Positions 45,404 through 58,670 of a stretch of 64,000 bases of DNA are shown piece by piece; the first letter of the stretch is position 1, and each line of letters starts with the position of its first letter. Under the pieces are notes generated by a model that was not told the DNA's origin, ran no database searches, and saw nothing but the letters and a program-made list of their open reading frames with translations. A program made the translations under genes and the position numbers. Origin of the DNA: Cryptomeria japonica (taxonomy: Eukaryota; Streptophyta; Pinopsida; Cupressales; Cupressaceae); the NCBI RefSeq assembly GCF_030272615.1, contig NC_081414.1, forward strand, positions 5,395,501 to 5,459,500, given 5' to 3'.

Positions 45404-48400
45404 GTAGCATTTAGAGGATCCTATAGAGGAAGGAGCAATTTTAGGGGCAGGTTTGGAAACTCAGGTAGAGGAAATACACTTTTCACCGGTAGGTGTTATC
45501 ATTGCAATCAAGTTGGGCATACCATGAGTAAGTACTCGAAAAAATCCTCAAGCTCCACAAGTTCATACATGGGGGAAAGAAGAACTCAATTGTTGCAAGA
45601 GGGGGACACTCAGAGTGTAACTTCTTCAATCAGCAAAGCAAGCCCAGTAATAGAGGAAGAAAAATTGATGATGAGGAGAACAATGCTCAAGATACCCCAA
45701 GCTCAAGAGACACCACAAAGGAAAAGCTTGTTTAGGACCACTTGTAGGTCACATGAAAAGATTTGTAAAGTGATTGTAGATTTAGGTTCCATTGAGAATA
45801 TTGTCTCAGTTGAAATGGTGAACAAACTCAAACTAAAAATATTACGTCACCTCACACCCTACAAGGTGTCATGGCTCAACCGGGGTCAACATGTATTGGT
45901 TGATGAACAAGCATGGGTGGATTTTGAAATTGGTGAGTACAAGAATATGGTATTATGTGACATATTGCCTATGAATGCTTGTCATTTGTTATTGGGCCGT
46001 CCATGGCAGTATGATGTGAAAGCTACTCAGGATGGGGAGAAGAACATCTATCTTATCACCAAGAATGGGAAAAAGTATCAAATGGATCCACTACCTGAAC
46101 CAAAGGAAGAAAAACAAATAGGCTCAAGTGTGATGATGATGAGTGGAAAAGAGTTTCTCAAAGTGTTGAAACAAGGACATCAAGGCCATGCTATAGTGTT
46201 GAAACTTAGTGAAGAAGCTAAGGCAGATCCAATGAGTGAAGTGCCTCAAGAGGTGCAAGAACTACTCAAACATTATGTAGAAGTGATAGGGGATGACCTA
46301 CCTGATTCTTTGCCCCCAATGAGAGATGTAAATCATCAAATAGACTTAATACCAGGGGCCAATCTACCAAACAAAGCTGCCTATGAAATGACACCTAGTC
46401 AAAATGAAGAGATCGGCAAACAAGTGGAAGAACTCTTAAACAAAGGGTTTATTAAGAAGAGTTTAAGTCCATGTGTTGTTCCTACTATTTCAGTGCCTAA
46501 GAAGGGAGGCAAATGGAGAATGTGCACATACTCTAGAGCAATCAACAAGATTACTATAAGGTATCAGTTTCCCATGCCAAGGATTGAATACCTATTAGAC
46601 AATCTAAGAGGTGCAAGCTACTTCACCAAGGTGGAATTAAAGTTTGGTTACCATCAGATCAGAATCAGACCCAGAGATGAATGGAAGAGAACCTTTAGAA
46701 CCAATGCAGGTTTGGTAATGCCATTTGGCCTCGCCAATGCACCTAGTACCTTCCAAAGGCTCATGAATGAAGTCTTAGTTGAGTTTATTGGTAGATTTGT
46801 AATTGTATATCTTGATGACATTATGATCTACAATAGGTTCAAGGAGGAACACCTCAAGAATTTGGAGATGGTTTTTAAGAAGTTGAAGTAGGCTCAACTC
46901 AAGATTAACCTTGAAAAATGTGAGTTTTTTAAAACAGAGCTGGTATACCTTAGTTTTGTTATTTCTCATGGATGTTTAAAAATGGATCCAAGTAAGGTAG
47001 AAGCAATACTTAATTGGCCTATCCATAGGGGTATAAGTGAAGTTAGAATCTTTCATGGAATGACATCTTTTTATAGGAAGTTTGTGAGAAACTTTAGCCA
47101 TGTTTGTGCTCCTATTCTCAATACTATGAAAGGAGGGATTAAATGTCACTTTAAGTGGATAGAGGAAGCCAATAAGGGGTTTGAAATATTGAAAACCAAG
47201 ATAGAAGAGTTGCCAACCCTTAGATTGCCTGATTTCAATCAGTTGTTTATAGTAGAATGTGATGCAAGCCAAAGGGCAATAGGGGCAGTTTTAAGACAAG
47301 AGGGGCATCCTATAGATTTCTTCTCAAAAAAGTTAAATGAAGCTAAGAAAAGGTACTCCACATATGATTTGGATTTGTATGAAATGGTCCGAGCATTAAA
47401 AAATGGCGTCACTACTTGCTACCCAAAGAATTTGTAGTCTTCACTAACAACCATGCTCTTAGTTTTCTCAATGGGCAAGAGAAGTTGAACCAAAGACACC
47501 TAAAGTGGGTTGAATACCTACAATCTTATACATTCACTATTAAACACAAGAAAGGGACAACCAACAAAGTTGTTGATGCACTAAGTAGGAGAATCATGAC
47601 CATGCAGGAGATACAATTGCAAAGTGTGGGTTTGAGGGAGTTAAAAGACCTCTATAAGGATGATAAGGATTTTGCAGAGATATATAATGTTTGTACTGAT
47701 TTTTCTAATACCTCATATGTCTCTTATTCAGAATACATGGTACAAGAGGTTTTTTTGTTCAAAGGTCATCTTCTTTGCATACCTCAATGTTCTATGAGAC
47801 AAAATATTATTCAAGAGAAGCATCAAGGGGGTCCAGGAGGTCATTTTGACATTGATAAGACTTTGGAGCAGGTTGGTAGGTTTTATTATTGGCCCAAGTT
47901 GTAATCAAAAGTGAGAATATTTGTAGAGAAATGTACCATCTGCCAAAGAGCAAAAGGAAGCTCAACTAATGTCGGTCTATATCATCCCTTGGTCATACCT
48001 CAGAGGCCTTGGGAATGTTTGAGCATAGATTTTGTGTTAGGATTGCCTAGGAAACTGAGAGGATTTGATAGTGTGTATGTGGTAGTAGATAGGTTAAAAA
48101 AAATTCATACCTTGCAAGAGTACCAATGATGCCACCTATATTGCAGGCCTCTTCTTCAAGGAGATAGTCAGAATTAATGATCTTCCAATTAGCATTGTGA
48201 GTGATAGAGATGTGAAGTTTTTGAGCCACTTTTGGAGGAAACTATGGAGGGAGTTGGGAACCAAATTATCTTTTTCATCTTCCTATCATCCTCAATCAGA
48301 TGGTCAAACAGAGGTTGTTAACTGATCCTTGGGTAATTTGCTAAGATGTCTTACCAAGCAACAAGGGCAGACTTGGGATCTAGTACTTGGACAGGCAGAA

Positions 48401-49156
48401 TATGCATATAATGACCCAGTGAACCATAGCACCAGTAAAAGTCCTTTTGAGATAGTGTATGGATTCCATCCTAGGGGCATATTAGAGCTCAGATATCTCA
48501 GTTCAATGGCACCCAAGAGTGCACAAGGGGAGAAATTTGCAGAAGGCATCAAAGAGGTGCATGATAAGGTAAAGTAGTCCTTACAACAAAAATCCAAGCA
48601 GTACAAGGTTCAAGCTAATAAAACAAGGAGGAAGCTACAATTTCAGGTAGGAGACTTAGTTTTTGCATACCTTAGAAAAGAGATACTTCCAAAAGGGCAG
48701 CCTATCAAGCTCATGATGAAGAAAATTGGACCTCTCAAGGTGGTGCACAAGTATGGGTAGAATGCCTATGAGGTTGAACTTCCACCTACCTTGGGAATAT
48801 CTCCTATCTTTAATGTGTGTGATCTCTATCCATACAAGGGAGAGTCACCAGTAAGTCATAAAGACATGCCAATACCGGTTCATGAAGATTGGGTAAAGGA
48901 TTTGCCACATAATCAGTTGATTGGGTTAGAGAGTATCTTGGATACCAAGATAGTAAAAAAGACAAGGAAAGGAGTTTACAAGAACTATCTTGTTAAGTGG
49001 AAAGGGTTACCAGATTCAGATGCCATGTGGATGTCAGAGGCATATATACTTCAGTATGGAGTGGAGATTTCAGACCTTATAACTCAAGGACTTGAGTTCT
49101 TTGACCCAAGGGAGTATGGTGCAGGGCACCTAGCACTCCAAGAATGTAAGATTTGA
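45404..49156 (+). pseudogene. Gypsy gag tail, protease, RT, RNase H, integrase and chromodomain, inactivated
   Basis: After the nested element the frame resumes with an RG-rich tail and the knuckle CYHCNQVGHTMSKY, whose last Cys is Tyr. Protease reads VDLGS in place of VDSGS. Reverse transcriptase is long and open to 46891: the first metal-binding position is Glu (TKVELKFGYHQ) and the YLDD box at 46808-46819 is intact. RNase H (VECDAS) follows a stop, and a frameshift lies near 47400. Integrase shows HQGGPGGH and CTICQ, the first Asp in SIDFVLGLP, then after another frameshift VSDRD and the Glu in GQTEVVN. The C-terminal ORF at 48791 carries a chromodomain at its residues ~48-85 (ILDTKIVKKTRKGVYKNYLV, then KWKGLPDSDAMW), which in chromoviruses directs insertion to chromatin marks. 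The stop at 49154-49156 lies inside the 3' LTR. Confidence 0.92.
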
Positions 49157-50745
49157 TTTTATTTTAGTTTTTGTGTGTAATGTGTGATGTAATACTGGAC
49201 CAACCATTGAGGATTCAATAGAGTCATGGTTGAGTTGTCCAAATTTTGGTTTCAGCCAATTATGCTCAGGATGTTGCTAGCCTGAGAAGTAAGTTGCTTA
49301 GGTAGTTCATAGGAAAAATAATCCAGATGAATGTATTCATGAATTAGGAGTTAATTGAGTTGTGTTTAGGTCTTGTAATGTGTTCCAGGACCTTCAAGAG
49401 TCTTAGAATTCAATAGAATGCAAAACTGCATCCTGGAGCAAAAGTTGTCAAAAGTTGTTGAGCAACATTTTTGCAATTTCTTCCAAAAGTTGCATTTTTG
49501 GTTATGGGCATTAGGTAGTTGGTTGAACCGACTAAACTAATGGATATGATTCAAATTTCACTCTATTGTACGGTTTGGAGGATTGGAAATGCAAGAGCAA
49601 GTTTTTGGTTTGTGAAGCAATCTTGTTTCCACTGGTTTTTGATAGTTTTGTCTTGTTTTCATACAAGTTTGTACAGTCCAGTACGGAATAGATGATATAA
49701 AACTCATTGCCATATTTGTATTCTCATTGTTATTTTTTTAATAAGGTTGATTTGTAGGTTTGATTGATCCAGTTTGTAAAGATTTCTCTCATTCTTTGCA
49801 ATTAGGAGCAAAACCCTTGCAAGTAGGGTTTAAGAGCAAGAAATGGCTCTAGCCTAGGCATTATTTGATGGAACTTGTTGAAATCATTAAGAATGATAGG
49901 CTAGGGTATTTAAATAGTTTTGGAATAGGATGTGTGATTTTGCAAGTCCAGGAGGAGGAGAAACAATGAAGACCTAGGCTCGCCGCTGGGAGTAGGTGAG
50001 TTAGGACAGTAAGCAAAGTGCGATTGGTGAGCAATTGGAGATTGATGCAAGCCCAAGTGGCATATGTATGGAAAGCCGTCAGAGTTTACTTTAAGGCTAA
50101 AAATGTGTTTAGAGTAGGATTTTTGACTGGTGAAAGGTTCTAGACCAATTTTGTCAATCCACCGGTTAAGCCTAAAACCCCACAAATTAGTGCAGCATTG
50201 GAAAACACACCTATACGGATAACCCAGATGCACTTTTCCAGTATTGTCTAAAACTTACAAAAGGGTATCCGAATCCATGATTTATTCCTAGTCTTGTTTG
50301 GGACTTTTGAAAATTAAACCCCAAAAACCTCTTAAGGAGGGCTAATGCAATTAGGCCTATTTAGGTGCCGGTAGAGACCTAGAAGGCTTGAGAAACCATG
50401 GCGATGGAGTTGGTGAGTCTTAAACTTCAAAACACAATGAAGACACCTTAATAATGAATTGGGAAACTATAAGAAGAGTTGGTGTGTTAAGATCCTAGCA
50501 AGAGTGGTTGGAGCCCAGGAGAGGTGAGTGTGAGTAACTGAGGTGACAACCTCAAGTGGAGGAGTTGATTGTCCAGACACCATTGGCTATACCTAGGAGG
50601 CAAATCAAGAAGGTTCAAACCTTGGAGATCTCATTTTCAAAACCCTTACCAAGTGCCATAGGAAGGACTTGAGTAGTTATAGGGTTGAGTAGGACAAGTC
50701 ACTCAAGAAGGTAAAACAAACTAGGCTCCGAGACTCTCTGCATCA
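49117..50745 (+). repeat. Gypsy 3' LTR
   Basis: The 1,629-bp copy starts TGGTGCAGGGCACC and ends CTCTCTGCATCA before the ATGAT duplication. The last 13 codons of pol overlap its start. It carries a ~60-bp block near 49500-49560 not found in the 5' copy. Confidence 0.9.
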
Positions 50746-50750
50746 ATGAT

Positions 50751-52811
50751 GTTTTGACAGTGTTACATACTTTGGTTTTCTTGAATAGTGATTCTTCTCA
50801 CGTAAACATGGCTTTATGATATTAGCTTTGATCACATTTATTTAGGTGATATAGCACCTAGAGAGCTCATTGCATGACACACATTGGTTTACATATTGCA
50901 CACTTAGTGCATGGTTGCTTACATATTATATATCATTTGTTTTCTATTGGCATTTATAACCTTGGTTGTTATTTAAATAAGCACTTAATATGCCATCGGT
51001 GTGTAAATTTTATCAAGCACTAGTGCTTGTCAGCATGGATATATTGGTTATTTTATAACACATTTATAATGTGTTGTCGGTATTTCAAATACCGACTCAT
51101 AGTTAATTATTCTTTTTTTTTTAAGTGCTTTAAAACACTTGAGCTCAACAACAAGTATGCTCAACACTTCGTTGTGTCGACTTGACACATATTTGACATC
51201 TTTACCACCATAATGGTACTGTTCGAGCTTTTATGTTGACTGGGAAGATAATGCTGACTCGGCACATGATTTTTATGATGACTCGACAGTTATGTGTTTG
51301 CATTGTCCTGGACTTCAAATTACACTTCATTATTATTTGACTCGATGTAATATGAACAAAAGGGCAAACGATATTTCATTTGTTTCTTTTTGAAAACCTA
51401 GCTTAGTACGTTGTCGTGACATCGCTTGTGATAGTTCCAGGATATTTTTGTGACGGAATTTCATTGTGGGTTTCCAGTATGTTACTCTACAAGATCCAAG
51501 GATTCGATTGGTAGTTTATTTGGCTGATTTTAGTGGGATTTGCTACAAATATTCAGGGATTTTGCAGGTTCCTTTCAGGTATCAACATTCTTTTTCTTCA
51601 TTGTTTGAAAGGAAAAATACATTGATAGAAAAGTAAATTTATTTTAAGGCTTCAGAGCTTATTTGGGGTTTCATTTTCAATATGATTTTTTCTTTTGTTC
51701 ACTTGAAATGATTGTTGTAGATTCAATTTCTAAAACAAAAAAAGGGTTCATTTTTGTAAAGTTGCCGAATGATATTATTATTTGAAAATATATGTTTCTA
51801 TTTTCTGCAACTATATTAAGTTATTGTTAGAAACCCTAATAGGGTTAAGATACCCTAACTTGAGGGTATACTTTGAAGATACATAAACATTTATTTTTGG
51901 ATATAAAAGATACGTCATTCAGAATTTTTCTGTTGTTGAAAAGGTTCAGTGATAAACTCATAACATTGTGAGATTATTAAAAAGAGGTTATATTATTGTT
52001 CAAAACTCTGATTCAGATATAGAGTACATTGTCTGAAACGTTTGTAAAATCTTTGGTTATTTTTATAGAGAATCTAAGAGACATTTTTGTACTGTGTCAA
52101 CAATACCTTGTAATTGGAATCATTGCACATTTTTATCATATCAAACTCGTTCAATCACTGACAATTTTGTAGTTTCACACACACACACATATAGTGCAAT
52201 TATAAGGTTACCAGTGTTTGTAACTTGAGATGTTTTCACATTGTATGAGATATAGGGATTGGTGCTCCTTGAAGTTGATACTTCTAAATTTACTGTACAG
52301 AGCTAGTGCTCTTTGAGTTAATGAGAAAGGAATTTTAATACCGAGTGGTTTTCTACCCCAAGAGGGTTTTCCACTCATGGCAATCATGGTGTTATGTTTC
52401 TGTTACATCTCTTAATGTGTTCCATTAGTTGATGCTCAGATATTTTAGTTCTTTTGTCTTTTCATGATTTACACTGCTATCCCTAAGTTCATCTTTTGGT
52501 TACAAGTTGTTACCTCTACAATACACTTTTTAAATTTGTTGAAAAGGAAAAGTCATTTCTATTTGAAAGCATTAAAAAGACTACTCATCTTGATAATTGA
52601 ATGATCACACATATATGCTTCAATAACAGTTTGTTAGATAAGTGGTTAAATCATTGGTTCAAACTTTTGGCTTGCAAATTCACTGTCACTTATCAATCTC
52701 AAATTTGTTAAACAAAGTTGTCAAAGTTCAAGAATTGTTTTAAAGTGTTTTCTGAGTCAAAATTCATTCACTCTGATTCACCCCCCTGTCAAAGTGACTT
52801 CACTTCCAACA
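50751..52811 (+). repeat. Copia-3 3' LTR, right part
   Basis: This continues the LTR interrupted at 33446. Late blocks such as GTGGTTTTCTACCCCAAGAG GGTTTTCCAC at about 52345 and GATTCACCCCCCTGTCAAAG at about 52777 match the layout of the Copia-2 LTR end. The terminus is set at CTTCCAACA (52811). The exact end is uncertain because no partner LTR is in the window. A short (AC)7 run lies at 52176-52189. Confidence 0.6.
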
Positions 52812-54600
52812 GTAATTTCGCAAATTCTAGTCGGCCACCATTTCCCATACTTAGGCAAGGCCTAGGCGACCATCGTGCCCTTGATCTCTTCTCCCAGAGC
52901 ACATAGTGCATGATGATGCATGATTTGAGTATGTTAACAAGGAACAACTTGTCCAAATATCATGTACTCTTTTTTTTGACAATTTGATTATTTTTTCTAT
53001 TTTTTAAATATTTTTTGATGAATTTGGTCTATAAACTTGAAATTACACGTTGTCTTAAATTATCTAATAAATTTTTAATTTTTACCTTTTTTGGAAAATA
53101 AATTATATGGCATCAATATCACATTTTTTTAATTGAAAAAAATTCAAAAAATGATAATTTCAAGTCTACTTATGGTGGTTGCTCACTAGGGGTTTTCAAA
53201 ACAACAATTAGGGCCAACAAAAATTAATAAAAAATATTCAAAAAAATTTAAAAAAATATTCTCATTAATCTTCAATTTCTTATAGATGTTTTCCCAAGAG
53301 GATTCAAAAGAATACTTTTATTTAGGTCAAAATATGGTGGTTATACACATGCACAATATGGTCTTGAAAATGTGACTTTTGAATAGTAATTTTTAGACAT
53401 GCCTATTGAAAATCATTTTGTATCATTTGGGTAATAAAATAAGTTACATATTTGGTACTAGACTCTGAGTACTATATATCATATTATTGATTTTTTTAAA
53501 GATTCAATCTTAAAGTGCTTCAAATTTTTAGATCAATTGTGAATTTTTTTGAAAATTAGTAAAAACACTTCCACTTTTTGGCTTAACTTCTTGCACACAT
53601 GCAGATTGTATAACCTTATCCATGTAATGATTTTTCACATAAATAGAAGTCAACCTCATCAATCATCCAAGTTCTCTACTATCTATAGATTGGGAGCAAA
53701 GGAAATCTTGCCATCTCTACTTTTTGGATTGTTGAGCCTTTCTCTAGCTTGTACTTTGCATAGTCTTCTATTCTATAGCTTGATCGTTTGAAGATTTTAC
53801 TAAAAATTGGTGCTAGTTGCACTTCAATTTGTTGTCTCCACAACCCAACTTCTAATTTCAACTCATGTATCTTTTGTAGGGGGTTTTCAAGGTTGATAAT
53901 AACATAGAATCAAGTAGACATCCCAACACTACCTCAAAGATTCTTCATCAACCTTAATAAAAGTACCTAATGAATCACAAAATTTTGTGAAAATGTCTTA
54001 ATTCCAATATTTCACATATAGATTGTATAACCTTATCCATGTAAGAATGTTCATTAGCAAATACATAGACAAATTAAAATTAGAAATTAGGTTCCCAATC
54101 ACATAAATAGAAGTTGATCCCATCCATCATCCAAAGATTTTATTTTGTTTTATAACTTTTTACCTCTTATCCCCATAATTGCATTCCACAACACTAAAAA
54201 AAAAAACCTTTTAGTAGAACCTTGGTTTTTACCTTTGGGCCCCAATGCTCTTGGCACCATTTCAGAATTCTAATTTCCACCAAACAATTGTCCACCCATA
54301 TAAAAAAGACATTGCATTATTGTATCCACGCCACAAATGTTCTCGGTTCATCTTATAAAAGGGACATTTGGATTCAACTTTGAAAACAAATAGTGTTAGC
54401 TACATTTATCCCTACATTTTTGTCCCCTCTCAACCATGGTGATTTAACACAAGGCGAGGCAGGGCAATTGGATTAAACAAATATATGGTACGTGGAACAG
54501 GTGACATCCACCGTACCAACAATGAATTAATAACCCTAATTGCATAGGAAATTGGAATAAAAAATTCCTTAGATCCACACTCGCGTTTTTTTAGACCTAG
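52812..54600. other. AT-rich DNA with a dispersed ~90-bp duplication, no gene seen
   Basis: No coding region is supported. The block containing AGATTGTATAACCTTATCCA and ACATAAATAGAAGT occurs at about 53601-53670 and again at about 54012-54130, so part of this interval is duplicated. It may belong to the interior of the minus-strand element whose LTR ends at 56869. Confidence 0.45.
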
Positions 54601-54639
54601 TCAACAAGATTTGATTTCCTTTTTGCAATGATTTTTATC

Positions 54640-55975
54640 CCAAAAATTAAATTGCAAAGAAAAACCCCTACTAAAATTATGAGGGCTTTCTAAAAATGAT
54701 TTTCTTTTTTAGAAAAATACCTTGATTTGAGCCCTATAAAGCAGATTTATTGAAAAAAAACCTAAATTACAAAGATCAGATTTTTTTTATGAATTATCTT
54801 GCATCAAAATTAAAATCTCAAAGAACAAACACCTACTAAAATTCTAAGATCTTTCCAGAAATGTAAGAAAATCCAAAAAAAATTGCTAATTTACTCTCAG
54901 AATTATTTTTTTATGAAAAATCATAATTTTTTTATAAATAATTCAAAACTGATTCAAAAAAAAAGAGTTTCGGATTCAGCACTTTTGATACCATTTCAAC
55001 CCTGCACAAAGACATGTGTGCATCAATTCCCAACCATTTGTGAGATATGATCAAATCATTGCAAAACCTTAATTTTCAATTATCCGATTCTTCACGAATT
55101 ATTTTGCATCAAAATTAAAATAATAAAGAACATAACCCTTGTAGAATTCTAATATATTTCCAAAAATATAAGAAAATCAGAAAAAATGCCAATTTACTCC
55201 CAAAATTATTTTTTTATGAAAAATTATAAAAATTTAAAAATAATTCAAAATTGATCAAAAAAAATTGATTTTTCAGAATGAACACACCTAATACAATTCC
55301 CAACCTTCCAAAAAAATTTGTGCATAAATTCCCAACGATTTTTTAGAAATGATCAAATCATTGCAAAACCCTAATTTTCAAAGATATGATTCTTCACAAA
55401 TTATTTTATATCAAAATTAACATCATAAAAAAACAAAACCCTTGTATAAATCTAATATATTTCTAGAAATGTAATAAAATCCAAAAAAGTCTCTAATTTA
55501 CTCTCATTAATTTTTATGAAAAATCATTAAAAAATCATAAATAATTTAAAACGGATCCAAAAAATCTTATTTTTGGATTAAACATTCCTGATACAATTCC
55601 CAACCTGCATAAAAAAATTGGTGCATAAATTCCCAACTGTTTGTGAGATATGATCAAACTATTGCAAAACCTTAATTTTCAAAGCTTTGATTATTCACAA
55701 ATTATTTTGCATCAAAATTAAAATAAAAAAGAACAACCTTGTTGTAGAATTATGAGATATTTCCATATATATAAGAAAATCCAAAAAATTCTCTAATTTA
55801 CTCCCAAAATTATTTTTTTAATGAAAAATCATAATTTTTTTATAAATAATTCAAAACTAATCCAAAAAATTTGATTTTAAGATTGAACACTCCTAATACA
55901 ATTTTTAACCTGTAAAAAAAAAAATGTATAGAAATTCCCAACTATTTGTGAGATATGATCAAATCTTACCAAAAT
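54640..55975. repeat. ~300-bp tandem repeat, about four copies
   Basis: The marker GCATCAAAATTAAAAT recurs at 54801, 55106, 55409 (as ATATCAAAATTAAC) and 55709, giving spacings of 305-308, about 303 and 300 bp. Each unit also has AATTTACTCYCA-AATTATTTTTTTATGAAAA, CAATTCCCAACC and GATATGATCAAATCATTGCA. Copies differ by many substitutions. It is probably a satellite-like block inside or beside a minus-strand LTR element. Confidence 0.85.
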
Positions 55976-56280
55976 CATAATCTTGTGTGCAAAACCCTAG
56001 CTGCACAAGTTTATTCTCTAAATTATTTTACAAAACAATAATATAGGGTTAGAAAAACCATGCCAAAAAAAACATAGATCTAACATAAATCCATGTCCCA
56101 CCGGGCATGCCAAAATGTATATTATAAAAAAATGATGATGATAAACTATTGCAAAACCACAAAGATCCAACCATAAGAAAAACCCTAGTTCTATAACAAT
56201 AACATTTACCATACACCAATGAAGAAACCTAAGAACATGCAAATGAACAAATTGAAACAATAATACCATTCACATGCCAA

Positions 56281-56869
56281 GTAGGGTTTGATCTCAATTG
56301 TCTCATATTTTTTGTATTGTGCATGAGAGCTCAACAAAGAACTGGTTGTGGCTGTAAAGTCGCTTGATTGCATAAAGATTGCTGGACTAGATTCGGATTG
56401 TGAAAGGATAAAGAAATCCTCTTATATAGAAGACTCTTTAGAAAAAGGAGGGATAAGATTAAGAGGTGAAAGAAATAAATGGTCGATTAGGATTAAAGGG
56501 TGGGTAAAAGAAATAATAAAATAATGAAGGGGCTAGGTAGAGGAAAATTAAGAGATAAATAACATGTGTCATGAAGAGAAAAAGTTAATGAATTAATTAA
56601 ATAAATAAATAATCATTTAATTAATAAAGGAAGTGGGACCAATTAAATAAAAAAAATATTTATTTAATTTAGGGAAAAGGTAATTTATATAAATAAAAAT
56701 ATTTATTTAAATAAGGAAAGGCTAGAAGAGGATTAATGAATTAATTAAATCTATTTAATTAATCGAAGGCTTATGATAAACCGAGCAAAAAAATAGAAGG
56801 CTTATGATAAAATAATTAAATAAATAAAATATTTATTTAATTAAGCTAAGACAATTTTAGGTGTCTACA
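56281..56869 (-). mobile_element. Minus-strand LTR end of the TGTAGACACC type
   Basis: On the minus strand a clear LTR start, TGTAGACACCTAAAATTG, lies at 56869. It is followed by AT-rich U3 with repeated TTTAATTAATAAATA motifs like those of the pol-less element and a TATA-like TATATAAGAGG near 56430. The left boundary is not determinable: no TG end, primer site or matching duplication (AGTAC expected) was found. It may be a solo LTR or the start of a decayed element reaching to about 52812. Confidence 0.5.
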
Positions 56870-56965
56870 AGTACAATTTTACTTGGCCTCCAACATCTAC
56901 ATCATTAGATCATACATGTTGCATAGGAATCCGAGCTGAAGAACTCAGACGTGATCCACGAACCT

Positions 56966-57785
<820 letters not shown>

Positions 57786-57789
57786 TTTT

Positions 57790-58035
57790 TTTTGTTTTAC
57801 CTCGGAACCCCAAAGTCCTGGAGTCCCGGAGTCCCGAGGTCTTTTGTCTTTTGACCTTGGAACCCTGGAGTCTCGAGGTCCCTTTTGTTGTTGACCTCGG
57901 AACCCCGGAGTCCTAAAGTCCCGAGGTCGTCTTTGCTGCTTGCTTCGGAACCCCAGATTCCCGGAGTCCTGAGGTGGGGTGTTCTTTTTCTTTTGTCAAG
58001 CTCGGAAGCCCGAGACCCCGGAGTCCCGAGGTTGT
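57790..58035 (+). repeat. GC-rich dyad repeat, five copies, upstream of the TATA box
   Basis: Units of about 40-65 bp run from ACCTCGGAACCCC to GTCCCGAGGT, with ACCTCGG and CCGAGGT at the ends as inverted arms. Each unit can therefore fold back on itself. Copies lie at about 57800-57840, 57865-57880, 57895-57926, 57945-57974 and 58000-58032. The local GC content is far above that of the surrounding DNA. A C9T8 tract precedes the block at 57778. Confidence 0.75.
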
Positions 58036-58069
58036 GTTAAACGCTTTCGTACAGACGGGTTCGAGGAGC

Positions 58070-58078
58070 TATAAATAG
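58070..58078 (+). promoter_or_regulatory. TATA box of the long-ORF element
   Basis: TATAAATAG lies between the GC-rich dyad block and the transcribed-looking leader, about 600 bp before the long ORF. Its spacing fits initiation near 58100. It is a good match to the plant TATA consensus, but initiation is inferred. Confidence 0.6.
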
Positions 58079-58316
58079 AGATGATGGACTTTTTGAAAGT
58101 TCATTTGTGCATCCACAGTTCCTCCTCCTAATCTCCAAGTCGCGAACTTCCGGACCTTCGAGCTTCTTTTGGCGTTTTAGGGCATTTCGATTCACCGGGT
58201 TGGTGAATTTTCTCGCCCTTGTTGTGGTTTCTAGGTTAGATTTCTTTTCCTTTCCTTTTTGTTTGTTTTTCTTTTTGTTTTCGCATTTTTTGTTGTTGTT
58301 GCGTGCCCTAGTTTTG

Positions 58317-58510
58317 ACCCCGAAGTTCCGGGTGATTTCATTTCCACCACCTCGGATCCCCGAAGTTCCAAGTGGTTTCATTTCCACCACCCCGGATCCC
58401 CGGAGTTCTGAGTGGTTTCATTTCCACCACCTCAGAACCCCGGATCCCCAAAGTTTCAGGTGGTTTCATTTTCACCATCCCGGAACCCCGGAGTTTCGGG
58501 TGGTAGCTGT
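58317..58510 (+). repeat. 40-bp minisatellite in the leader of the long-ORF element
   Basis: The unit GGTTTCATTTCCACCACC recurs at 58334, 58374, 58414, 58462 and (as GGTAG) 58502, spacings of 40, 40, 48 and 40 bp. The remaining half of each unit is CGGATCCCCGAAGTTCC, a variant of the upstream dyad sequence. The 48-bp unit carries an extra CGGATCCC. Confidence 0.85.
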
Positions 58511-58670
58511 GTAGACCTAACCTCGAAACCCCGGATCCACGGAGTTCCGAGCCCTCTCCTTTGTGCCGACCCTGAGACCCCAGGACCCCAAAGTCTCGAA
58601 GAAAATTAAAGGTTATGCCTAATTTTGGAGACTGAAGATTTGTGTTTTGCTTGCAGGTTCGAGTGGTTAG

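Larger units (their letters stand above)
33447..50745 (+). mobile_element. Gypsy chromovirus-type LTR retrotransposon carrying a nested element
   Basis: The element spans 17.3 kb, of which 35969-45403 is a younger nested element. LTRs are at 33447-35014 and 49117-50745, and the flanks are perfect ATGAT duplications (33442-33446 and 50746-50750). An initiator-Met primer-binding site follows the 5' LTR. Gag, protease, reverse transcriptase, RNase H, integrase and a C-terminal chromodomain are in Gypsy order. Stops, frameshifts and the nested insertion inactivate it. The two LTRs differ at many positions and by an extra ~60-bp block near 49500 in the right copy, so it is much older than the nested element. 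Confidence 0.92.

Noticed and set aside
58107-58514. 135-codon ORF with repeated HFHHP-type peptides
   Set aside because: It translates the 40-bp minisatellite, with units of 40 and 48 bp that do not keep frame; it is more likely an untranslated leader.
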